The notes under the pieces are model-generated. The model was given only the letters and a program-made list of their open reading frames with translations, had not been told where the DNA came from and made no database searches. 56,130 nt of DNA from Paenibacillus ehimensis NBRC 15659 (lineage in GTDB: Bacteria; Bacillota; Bacilli; Paenibacillales; NBRC-103111): positions 1 through 56,130 of the forward strand of contig NZ_BILX01000041.1 of assembly GCF_004000785.1 (NCBI RefSeq), read 5' to 3'. A program made the translations under genes and the position numbers. Of the stretch, positions 8,401 through 16,045 are shown one piece after another (the stretch's first letter is position 1; every line of letters starts with the position of its first letter).

Positions 8401-11400
8401 ACAGCTTACCGACGGCAACGGCGTAACGGCGACGAAGGAGCTTACGATTCAGGTGAACCCGATGCTTGAGGTGTCCACAACCAGCGTACCGCATGGAGCT
8501 GTCGGAGCGGCTTATACGGCCTCGCTTGCGGCATCGGGCGGCAATGGCGTCTACGCTTGGAGTATTGCCGCCGGTACGGTGCCAGGCGGACTGACGCTTG
8601 CGGCGGACGGGACCTTGAGCGGCACGCCCGCGAGCGAAGGGACATTCTCTTTCGTGGTTCTTGTGACGGACGGCAACTCGCTGACGGCGTCAAGAGCGCT
8701 GACGCTTCAGATTCATCCGCAGCTTGTCATTCATGCGCCGGTTCTGCCGGAAGGCACCGTGGGCACCGCCTACCCGCAGCAGACGCTCAGCGCAAGCGGC
8801 GGGAACGGGACGTACACGTGGTCGGTCGCAAGCGGCTCGCTTCCGGCAGGCCTGACGTTCGACCCGGCGACTGCCGCTATAAGCGGGACACCGGCGACGG
8901 AAGGCACGTATAGCTTCGCGATCCAGGTTGCAGACGGCTATGGGGTGAAGGCGATAAAGACCCTCTCAATGCGGGTCCATGCGGCATTAACGGTCCAAAC
9001 GCCGGAGCTGCCCGAAGGAACGGTCGGCGTTGCTTACGCCAACCAAGAGTTTTCCGCAGCCGGCGGCAGGGGAACTTATATGTGGACAGTCGGCGGTACG
9101 CTGCCAGCGGGACTGACGTTTACCGTCGACCCGCTCGATCCGAAGAAAGCATCCATTCAAGGGAAGCCGACGGCGGCAGGAGCTTACGAGTTTCAGGTTC
9201 AGGTGAAGGACAGCAATGGGGAAACGGTCGTTAAGAACCTTAGCATCCAAGTGAATCCAGAGTTGATCTTCACAGCGGCTCCTCTGCCGGAAGGCACCGT
9301 AGGCTTGCCTTATGCCGGCGGAACCTTAAGCGCGACGGGCGGAAGCGGCACCTACCGCTGGAGCGTCGAAGAGGGCCGTCTGCCCGATGGCCTTACACTG
9401 GATGCTTCCAGGGGAACGATAGACGGGACACCGAAGGAAGCCGGTGTGTATCCGGTGACGATTCAAGTGAAGGACGGCAACGGCATAGCCGTAATCAAGG
9501 TTCTGACGCTGAAAATCAATCCTCCGGTTTTAGTGGGAATCGCTTTTGAGGAATCGGAGTATGCGGTGAAGACCGGGGAAACCCGGGACACCGTTTTGAA
9601 GGCGACTTACTCGGATAGTCAGGTTGTCAGATTAACGACTGGAGTGGTATATACGATCAAGGATACGTCTGTGGCCTTGGTCAACGAATCCGGTCAACTC
9701 ATCGGTGTAAAGAGCGGAAGCACCGTGCTGGCGGCTACGTATGGCGGCACTAAGGCTGAAACGTCCGTCCTCGTAAATAAAAGCATCACCGGCCTCGCCT
9801 TCGAACGGCCTTCCTATAGCCTGAAGGTCGGAGAACAGGTCAGTACGGTCGTTAGCGCAACGTACGGCGGCGGAAGGATCGTCCTGACGAACGGAGTGTT
9901 GTACTCCGTCAAGGACACCGCTATCGCGGAAATCGACTTGCACGGAGTCGTCACGGGCAAACAGGCGGGAACCACCGTTGCGAGCGCAACGTACGGCGAG
10001 GATACGGTCCAGACGACGATTGTCGTCGACCTAGACCTAACCGGTATCCGGTTTACGCCGGATACGTACGAGCTGAAAACGGGTCAATCCGTTCCAACCA
10101 TGCTGGTAGCGGATTTCACGGATCGAAGCACGGCGCCGATCGGCCGATTGGCCGCCTACGCGTTCGAAACCGCGGGGATCGCCCGGATCGACGCGGAAGG
10201 CGTCGTGACTGCGCTGCAGCCAGGGACGGCGTTCCTTACAGCTACGTATGGCGGACGCTCGGCGACGGCTGTCGTACGCGTAAGCTCTTGGAGCGACGAC
10301 AGTGGCGGCGGCGACAGCGACAGCGACTCGTCTCCATCTCCGTCCACCGGGACAGGTCCGCTTCCAACGCCGGCCCCTGAGGGGATTACGGTGAATATCG
10401 GACTGGATAACGGTTCAAAAGAAACCATTAAAGTCTCGCAGGACGACATCCGCACCGGCCTTGTCCGGATTACGTCTTCCGCTTCCTCCGCTTATGTGGA
10501 GCTGCCTTCGGCTACGATTGCGAAGCTGCTGGCGATGAATCCGGAGCTGTCGATCTTGTTCCAGACGGCCGGCGGGCTGATCGAGCTGCCGCTGGCGCAG
10601 ATCGACCCGCAGACGCTGGCGAAGCTGCTCGGTCTGCCGGCAGGCGATATCGCCATTAACGTTGGAATCCGAACGCCCGATGCCCAAGAGCGCGGCCAGC
10701 TCAGCGAGGCGATCCGCCGTACGGGAGGAAGAGAGCTGACGGCACCGCTCGATTTCTACGTTCGCATCACGGATAGCAAGGGCAACGAAGTGAAGCAAAA
10801 TGTCTTCACCAGCTACATCGTCCGTACGCTGCCGTTAAATGAACAAGCGAATGCGGCGAACGCCACCGGCGTGTGGTGGGACCCGGAAGCCCGTGAATAC
10901 CGGTTTGTCCCGACCGTGTTTGAAACCCGGGACGGCAAGCCCGCAGCCAAGCTGAAACGACAAGGCTTCAGCATATACACGGTGCTCGATCGCTCCGCTT
11001 CGTTCGGCGATTTGCAGGGACATTGGGCGAAAGCGACAATCGAATCGCTGGCCTCCAAGCTGATCGTGCAAGGGCGGGAGGCCGATGCATACGAACCGGA
11101 AGGCCGCGTGACCCGGGCGGAATGGGCTGCCTTGCTCGTTCGCGCGCTGGGGCTCAACGTTTCGCAAGAGAAGGCGCCATTCGGCGATGTTCAAGAAGGC
11201 GATTGGTTCGCGTCGGCAGTTGGCGCAGCGCATAAAGCGAAGCTGATCGACGGGTACGAAGACGGCACCCTCCGTCCGAACCAAACCGTCACCCGGGAAG
11301 AGCTGGCGGCCATGACGGCACGCGCGATCAAATACGTTGGGGCCAAGCCTGCAGACACCCGGAACTCCGGCGAAACGTTCCAAGATTCCGCCAACATTTC

Positions 11401-11551
11401 CGGATGGGCCGGCGACGCGGTGCGTCAGGCGGTACTAGCGGGGATTATCGAAGGCGACGATCGAGGCCGCTTCCGTCCGTCCGATTCAGCCTCGCGGGCC
11501 GAGGCGGCGACCATGCTTTACCGGCTGCTCAAAGCCATCTCTTTTATATAG
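5411..11551 (+). CDS. Giant SLH-anchored surface protein (beta-helix, DUF11, Ig-like, Big2-like, SLH)
   Basis: A 2046-residue exported protein. It has a signal peptide (about residues 20-46), then a CSLRAAV choice-of-anchor/CSLREA motif near residue 65. A right-handed parallel beta-helix with many NTTISGNTA-type turns follows (to about 470). Three DUF11-type repeats begin near 557, 683 and 807 (the pattern DLT.AKSH..F.QGQ). Five putative Ig (He_PIG) repeats begin near 930, 1017, 1103, 1192 and 1284 (LPEGTVG ... LPAGLTF ... GTP). Three Big2-like repeats begin near 1373, 1457 and 1542. After an Asp/Ser/Gly/Pro linker (about 1630-1655) and a domain of about 200 residues come three SLH domains (about 1862, 1923 and 1990). 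The SLH domains should bind pyruvylated wall polymer. It looks like a long stalk displaying a beta-helix head; adhesion or glycan binding is inferred. GGAAGG precedes the ATG. Confidence 0.9.
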   Translation: MRINAMVDHAEARQTAGFVRTLAVFGGAAVLLLLLSMFAASSAFAATITVDTAADIPGNCSVAGQCSLRAAVNQSNGSGGSNTIQIPAGTYVLNSGELAVRSNVAIIGAGGDPNGNPAGTVIKQTAGTGKRVFNLNPDSDTGYSISLKALTVSGGQLAASEEFGGGGILGYTGSQGTVTIENCVVTGNSVSAAGHWGGGLNIAGLQGGKAVLRNTAVQGNTAVERGGGVHFEGDMNIDVFSSVIDGNIASNGLGGGMTVFPASAAGQIRIEGTTISRNQANGTIDPQAGGGGLYLGAPALITNTTISGNTAKGKGGGLYNSVGNTTLTHVTLFDNQADQGGGGLYVLNGNPKLSNTLAAGNSKAGSAASDLEARTGQNVIAGIDATSSYNLIGLGGNGLLQAVNGNQVDVADPGVLPLSANGGLGETNALKGNSPALGKGSNVLATTFDQRGFPRKTNAAVDIGAYEGMPDASISVNGTYAVTLPWDETKLSGLAASSSDQTVVPNGNVVVTGSGTSRTLTVTPAAGGAAEIQVTADSSVSGMSRSLSTSFKLTVTGPPDLSITKTHTGDFTQGQTGAVYTMKVKNLGGGSTSGTVTVKDMLPAELTAAELEGTGWTCDAGTLVCTRTDALAAGASYPDITLKVNVAANAPASVTNVAEVAGGGDANASNNTVSDPTSIIQLPDLTLAKSHVGNFKQGQTGASYTITVRNAGTGLTSGTVTVADTLPAGMTATGVAGSGWTCDAGTATCSRSDALASGDSYPPITLTVDVAANAAALLTNTVNVSGGGDVNNANNTASDPTTIIPVADLTIAKSHTGSFTQGQASAVYTITVTNSGQGTTDGSAVTVTDTLPAGLTLKGLGGNGWSCDSGTLSCTRSDALAGGNAYPPLTVTVSVDQAAPAALTNSAVVSGGGEIHTGNNSASDVTAIHPKPQIATSSLPQGTVGVAYSQTLTATGGDGAYVWAVTGGALPAGVTFDAATAKLSGTPTMANSHSFTVQLTDGNGVTATKELTIQVNPMLEVSTTSVPHGAVGAAYTASLAASGGNGVYAWSIAAGTVPGGLTLAADGTLSGTPASEGTFSFVVLVTDGNSLTASRALTLQIHPQLVIHAPVLPEGTVGTAYPQQTLSASGGNGTYTWSVASGSLPAGLTFDPATAAISGTPATEGTYSFAIQVADGYGVKAIKTLSMRVHAALTVQTPELPEGTVGVAYANQEFSAAGGRGTYMWTVGGTLPAGLTFTVDPLDPKKASIQGKPTAAGAYEFQVQVKDSNGETVVKNLSIQVNPELIFTAAPLPEGTVGLPYAGGTLSATGGSGTYRWSVEEGRLPDGLTLDASRGTIDGTPKEAGVYPVTIQVKDGNGIAVIKVLTLKINPPVLVGIAFEESEYAVKTGETRDTVLKATYSDSQVVRLTTGVVYTIKDTSVALVNESGQLIGVKSGSTVLAATYGGTKAETSVLVNKSITGLAFERPSYSLKVGEQVSTVVSATYGGGRIVLTNGVLYSVKDTAIAEIDLHGVVTGKQAGTTVASATYGEDTVQTTIVVDLDLTGIRFTPDTYELKTGQSVPTMLVADFTDRSTAPIGRLAAYAFETAGIARIDAEGVVTALQPGTAFLTATYGGRSATAVVRVSSWSDDSGGGDSDSDSSPSPSTGTGPLPTPAPEGITVNIGLDNGSKETIKVSQDDIRTGLVRITSSASSAYVELPSATIAKLLAMNPELSILFQTAGGLIELPLAQIDPQTLAKLLGLPAGDIAINVGIRTPDAQERGQLSEAIRRTGGRELTAPLDFYVRITDSKGNEVKQNVFTSYIVRTLPLNEQANAANATGVWWDPEAREYRFVPTVFETRDGKPAAKLKRQGFSIYTVLDRSASFGDLQGHWAKATIESLASKLIVQGREADAYEPEGRVTRAEWAALLVRALGLNVSQEKAPFGDVQEGDWFASAVGAAHKAKLIDGYEDGTLRPNQTVTREELAAMTARAIKYVGAKPADTRNSGETFQDSANISGWAGDAVRQAVLAGIIEGDDRGRFRPSDSASRAEAATMLYRLLKAISFI

Positions 11552-11562
11552 CAATTGATGAT

Positions 11563-11600
11563 AGACCAAGTCCGATTGGAGCGGGCTTGGTCTTTTTTTG
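11563..11600 (+). terminator. Terminator after the giant surface protein
   Basis: AGACCAAGTCCG (11563-11574) pairs with CGGGCTTGGTCT (ending at 11593) and is followed by a run of T, 12 bases after the stop. A second AT-rich hairpin (AATGTTA, 11628-11634, with TAACATT, 11641-11647) lies just beyond. Confidence 0.9.
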
Positions 11601-11719
11601 CCTTCAGGGCAACGCCACTGGAGAAGGAATGTTATTTTTTTAACATTTTAAAAAAAGGAAAATGGCTCCTGGATGTGGAAAAAGGCTAAGATCACCTTAT
11701 TTTTACCAAGGAGCATGCG

Positions 11720-13162
11720 ATGATAGCTACGATGACAGAAGCTTATGTGGATTCCGTGGCGTTAAATGCCGCTGCGATCAAGAACGGCAGGGATCTCGTC
11801 AAGAAAAACAGCTTCCCCAAGCTGTGCCGGTCGGAGGACGAAACGCTCATTTTCGGGGAGTGCAAGGGAAGCGGCAAGGAGCCGTACCGGTGCTCCGTCG
11901 ATTTCGTCAAGCCGGACAGCCCCGTGTTTCGCTGCAGCTGCCCGAGCCGGCAATTTCCGTGCAAGCATATTTTAGGCTTGATGTACGCCTACGTTCTCGG
12001 TAAAGAATTCGTGATTGAAGCGATTCCCCAAGATATCGCGGACAAGCGGGACAAAGCGGAGAAAAGGGAAGAGAAGAAGAAGGAAGCGGCGGCTGCGGGC
12101 GAAGAGACGACCGTCAAGCGAAAGCCGAACAAATCGGCACTGGCTAAAAAACGGGCTGCCCAGCTCGAAGGCATCGGATTATTGGAAAAGCTGGTTCACC
12201 AGATCGTGCAGAACGGGCTGGCAGGACTCGATGCAAAAACGGCAAAGATGATGGAAGACCAAGCGAAGCAGCTCGGAAACTACTATATTCCCGGCGTTCA
12301 GGCGGCGTTTCGCGAATTGCTTTTCGCGCTTCGTACGTCGGAGGACCGGGAACGGAGCTATACGGAAGCGATGGACCGCTTAACCGTATTGCAATCTCTG
12401 GTTAAGAAAAGCAAGGATTATTTAACGGAAAGACAACAAAATCCCGAGCTTCCGCCGGATACGGACAGCAGCTTGGAGGAACGGCTCGGGCATGCCTGGC
12501 AGCTCGCCGAGCTGCGCGAGCACGGATTATCCCGGCCTCAGGCGGAATTGGCGCAACTCACGTTCCGTTCGTATACGGATGAGGCAAGAGGCGAATACGT
12601 CGATGAGGGCTTTTGGATGGAGCTGCAGAGCGGCGACATTTTCGCGGTCCGCAGCTACCGGCCGTTCCGGGCGGCGAAGCATTTGAAGGAAGAGGATTCG
12701 TTCTTCTCGGTCGTTGCCGCGAAGGAGCTGTTCGTCTATCCCGGAGACTTGAATCCGCGGGCGCGCTGGGAGGACATGACGGTCCGCGATTTGAAGCAGG
12801 AGGATTATGGGACAATCCGGGGTCATGCCCGGCGTTCGTATGTCGAGGCGGTCAAGACGGTCAAAAATCAATTGAAAAACCCGCTGTCCGATAAACATCC
12901 GGTCATGCTGCTTCACTACGCAGGACTCGGGCGGATCGGGAATGACTACGTGCTGGAGGATGAGCAGGGCAAACGGATCGTTCTCGCCGATATTCCGGCG
13001 TTGGGCCAGCCGAGCACGCAGCTGCTGCCGCTGCTTAAGCAAGGCGATACGCGGGATCAGGCCATGCTGGTCATGTTCCAGCACGATTTTGCCGATGGAA
13101 GGCTGCTGGCTCAGCCGCTTGCTCTCGTGACATCAACCGAAATCGTCCGGTTTATTTACTAA
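11720..13162 (+). CDS. SWIM zinc-finger protein, first gene of the MoxR-DUF5682-VWA cassette
   Basis: A 480-residue protein with an N-terminal SWIM finger: Cys72-x-Cys74, then Cys81-x-His83 (RCSCPSRQFPCKHILGL). SWIM fingers bind zinc and usually mediate DNA or protein contact. A charged Lys/Glu-rich linker (about residues 110-150) follows, then a long helical region with no motif I recognise. It starts at ATG 11720, seven bases after AAGGAG; the nearby ATG at 11714 meets a stop at once. The next gene starts 16 bases after the stop. In other bacteria SWIM genes sit at the head of the same gene set (established pattern, from memory), so this is likely the targeting or sensor component. Confidence 0.85.
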   Translation: MIATMTEAYVDSVALNAAAIKNGRDLVKKNSFPKLCRSEDETLIFGECKGSGKEPYRCSVDFVKPDSPVFRCSCPSRQFPCKHILGLMYAYVLGKEFVIEAIPQDIADKRDKAEKREEKKKEAAAAGEETTVKRKPNKSALAKKRAAQLEGIGLLEKLVHQIVQNGLAGLDAKTAKMMEDQAKQLGNYYIPGVQAAFRELLFALRTSEDRERSYTEAMDRLTVLQSLVKKSKDYLTERQQNPELPPDTDSSLEERLGHAWQLAELREHGLSRPQAELAQLTFRSYTDEARGEYVDEGFWMELQSGDIFAVRSYRPFRAAKHLKEEDSFFSVVAAKELFVYPGDLNPRARWEDMTVRDLKQEDYGTIRGHARRSYVEAVKTVKNQLKNPLSDKHPVMLLHYAGLGRIGNDYVLEDEQGKRIVLADIPALGQPSTQLLPLLKQGDTRDQAMLVMFQHDFADGRLLAQPLALVTSTEIVRFIY

Positions 13163-13178
13163 AACAAGGAGAAAACCC

Positions 13179-14978
13179 ATGAGCTTACAGGTACTTACCG
13201 ATCTGCATCAAGAAGTGCGCCGGTTGTTTATCGCCGGCAGTTCCGTCGCCGTAGGCGACCTGCGGCTAACCCGGCTGCTGCCTCAGCTGCGCAAGCTCGG
13301 AGAGAACGCGCCGGTGTTCAACCGGCTGGCCGATGCCGTACAGCTCGTAACGGAAGCGAGGCCCGAGCAAGCCTCCGCCAAGCTGCTGGAGCTTGGCACC
13401 CTGCTCCACTCCATTCTGTATACCCAAGGACGGACGGAGGCGCAAGGGACGCTGGAGGAGGTTCAGGTGACAGAAACCCGTGGGGTGACAGCGGTCCCGT
13501 ACCGGAAGATGAAGTCTCTCATCGACGCATTGACGGAACGCGGGCCCGGCCGCTTGGAAGTGATCCGTCAGGGGTACGAAGATTCGCTGTTTCAAGATTT
13601 CCGGACGCATGTGCCTGCCGTCGCTGCGTTGGAAGACGCCTATGCGGAGATTGCCGAGTTTATGTACGACGACGTCATTCCGTCGATCGGGCCGGCGGTC
13701 GTACCGATACTACACCGGCAGTTGAACCTTCAGGGCGGCAAAGGGGACGCCCGCAAGCTGTATTTGATCCACCATTTGCAGGGTCCGGTGAATGCCGAGC
13801 TGATCCTGCAAGCGGCCGGCGAAGGCGCGGCCGAAGTCCGCATCGCGGCCGTGGACATTCTCGGGGACTACCCCGAGCTGGAGGACGTCGTGCTGGAGAA
13901 GTCGTATGAGCGGAGAAAAGAAATACGGCGGGCCGCCTTGTCGGCCTTATCCCGGCTGGGGACCGGGCGGGCGGCCGACCGCTTGTTCGAAGCGCTGGTC
14001 GGCAAGGACCGCGAGCTGGCGGTGGAGCCGATCCAAGCTTACTCCCATCCGACGCTGATCCAGCGAATACTGGACCAAGCGGAAGCATGGCTGAATGCGT
14101 TTGACGGAAGCGCCGTAAAGACGGAAGCCGTGGAGCAACTGTTCGCGGTGGTGCAATGCCTGAAAGGAAAGAACGATGAGGCGGTCCGCGTCTTTTTGGA
14201 AAAGCTGCTCTCCTCGCCCGCTTTTATGGTCAAAGAAACGGCGGCTGTGCAGGAATATGCGGCAGAGCTTCTGCTCGATATGCAGCGGCCGGAAGGCTAC
14301 CGGTTTGTCGAGTCGCTGTACCGGCAGTGGGGCGGAAGGCACATTGCGTACAGCTTTCAAGCGGCGCTTCGCTGCCTGTCCCCGGAGGAGGTTTACGACC
14401 GGTTTGCCGATCTGCTTCGCAACAAACGGCAGGCGCAAGCCAAAGAGCTGCTGCGTACACTGTACGATTTGACCGAGCAGCAGGCCCTTACCTTGTATCT
14501 CGAGGCGGAGGACCTATCTCCGATTGCGTGGGACCCCCGCTGGGTGCACTTGTTCGTGGATATCGACGAAGAAGAGCTGGTGTGCCGGTTTGTCGAGGGG
14601 CCGGACCGGAAGGTCGTCGATTATCTGCTGAAAAAGCTGGCGGTGGCACCGCAGCTGATGAAGCCGAGAACGATCTCGCTGTTCTTCGCCTTGTTCAAGA
14701 TCGGGCATCGGGAAACCCCTGAGCTGCTGATGCAGGCGCTGGAAGGCTCGGAAGGCAAGCGTTTTTATTTCATGGACCGGGACCAATTGGTGTTGATGTC
14801 GCTGCTTCCCGGCAGCTATGCCGAAAGGCTGGAGAAGTTCGCGGCCCTGCTCTCCTACGAGAGAGCGAAGCAGGAGGTTCTTGAAGTGGCGGAGCGGCTT
14901 AAAACGAAAACGAAGGACGAAGCGGAAATGGGCAAAGGAGCGGGATGGATCGAATGGATCAAAAGCAAAATGTATTGA
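13179..14978 (+). CDS. Helical-repeat (HEAT-like) scaffold protein of the cassette
   Basis: A 599-residue soluble protein, mostly Leu/Ala/Glu-rich helices. Part of it reads as HEAT-like repeats (for example EVRIAAVDILGDYPELEDV followed by RRKEIRRAALSALSRLGTG, about residues 210-270). No catalytic motif, signal peptide or membrane segment is seen. The position between the SWIM and MoxR genes matches the place held by DUF5691-type proteins in related clusters; I infer the same role but cannot confirm the family. The ribosome site is AAGGAGAAAACCC-ATG. The last 34 bases overlap the MoxR gene, which suggests translational coupling. Confidence 0.7.
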   Translation: MSLQVLTDLHQEVRRLFIAGSSVAVGDLRLTRLLPQLRKLGENAPVFNRLADAVQLVTEARPEQASAKLLELGTLLHSILYTQGRTEAQGTLEEVQVTETRGVTAVPYRKMKSLIDALTERGPGRLEVIRQGYEDSLFQDFRTHVPAVAALEDAYAEIAEFMYDDVIPSIGPAVVPILHRQLNLQGGKGDARKLYLIHHLQGPVNAELILQAAGEGAAEVRIAAVDILGDYPELEDVVLEKSYERRKEIRRAALSALSRLGTGRAADRLFEALVGKDRELAVEPIQAYSHPTLIQRILDQAEAWLNAFDGSAVKTEAVEQLFAVVQCLKGKNDEAVRVFLEKLLSSPAFMVKETAAVQEYAAELLLDMQRPEGYRFVESLYRQWGGRHIAYSFQAALRCLSPEEVYDRFADLLRNKRQAQAKELLRTLYDLTEQQALTLYLEAEDLSPIAWDPRWVHLFVDIDEEELVCRFVEGPDRKVVDYLLKKLAVAPQLMKPRTISLFFALFKIGHRETPELLMQALEGSEGKRFYFMDRDQLVLMSLLPGSYAERLEKFAALLSYERAKQEVLEVAERLKTKTKDEAEMGKGAGWIEWIKSKMY

Positions 14979-16045
14979 GGCTGCCGGCGGAACGGCTGTA
15001 TGCGAAGGAACTGGAAGCGTTGAAGGAAGCGGATCAAGACCCGAGGCCGGCGGGCTGGCAGCTATCTCCCCGGTCCGTGCTGACGTTTATTACCGGGGGA
15101 CAGGCAGGAGGCGTAAACATCACGCCCAAATATATCGGCAACACACGGCTGGTGGAAATTGCCGTCGCGACGCTGCTGACGGACCGGGCGCTGCTGCTGA
15201 TCGGGGAGCCGGGAACGGCGAAATCGTGGCTGTCCGAGAACTTGACAGCGGCGATTCACGGCGACTCGTCCAAGGTGATTCAAGGAACGGCCGGAACGAG
15301 CGAGGAGCATGTCCGGTATTCGTGGAACTATGCGATGCTGCTGGCTCACGGTCCGTCGGACGAAGCGTTGATCAAGAGCCCGATTTACCGGGCAATGGAA
15401 GGCGGAGGAATCGCCCGTTTCGAGGAAATTTCCCGCTGCGCCTCCGAGGTGCAGGATGCGCTGATTTCCATCTTGTCGGAAAAAACGATCTCCATCCCCG
15501 AGCTGGGACGCGAGGTGTCGGCGGCCAGAGGCTTCTCGATCATCGCAACGGCGAATACGCGGGACCGGGGCGTGAACGAAATGTCCGCCGCGCTTAAGCG
15601 CCGGTTCAACATCCTGGTGCTGCCGTCGCCGGCCGGTCTGGAGACGGAAGTCGAGATCGTGCGCAAACGCGTCGGCGAAATTGCCGCCAACTACGAGCTG
15701 CAGGCGGCGCTGCCGGAGGAAGAGGCGGTGCGCAAGATCGTTACGATTTTCCGGGAGCTGCGCGCCGGGGTTACGTTGGACAGCAAGGAGAAGCTGAAAT
15801 CGCCGAGCGGCGTCATCTCGACGGCGGAAGCGATCTCGCTCTTGACCAACAGCATGGCGCTCGCCGCCAGCTTCGGAAGCGGCCGGATTCAAGAGGAGGA
15901 TTTGGCGGCCGCTCTGCAAGGCGCGATTGTGAAGGATGAGGAGAAGGACCGTATTGCCTGGAAAGAATATTTGGAAAATGTGATGAAAAAGCGGGGATCG
16001 GAATGGCGGAGTCTGTACAACGCGTGCCGGGAGATGAACGATTGA
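14945..16045 (+). CDS. MoxR-type AAA+ ATPase
   Basis: A 366-residue AAA+ protein. Walker A is GEPGTAKS (residues 87-94), the Walker B segment GIARFEEI (155-162), sensor-1 ATANTRDRG (201-209), and an arginine pair KRRFN (218-222). This is the MoxR branch, whose members work with VWA proteins as chaperone-like remodelling machines (for example MoxR/MoxL, RavA/ViaA). Its VWA partner is the last gene of this cassette. The start has GGGCAAAGGAGCGGG-ATG inside the end of the preceding gene. The C-terminal helical lid is complete, so the ATPase looks active. Confidence 0.9.
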   Translation: MDRMDQKQNVLRLPAERLYAKELEALKEADQDPRPAGWQLSPRSVLTFITGGQAGGVNITPKYIGNTRLVEIAVATLLTDRALLLIGEPGTAKSWLSENLTAAIHGDSSKVIQGTAGTSEEHVRYSWNYAMLLAHGPSDEALIKSPIYRAMEGGGIARFEEISRCASEVQDALISILSEKTISIPELGREVSAARGFSIIATANTRDRGVNEMSAALKRRFNILVLPSPAGLETEVEIVRKRVGEIAANYELQAALPEEEAVRKIVTIFRELRAGVTLDSKEKLKSPSGVISTAEAISLLTNSMALAASFGSGRIQEEDLAAALQGAIVKDEEKDRIAWKEYLENVMKKRGSEWRSLYNACREMND

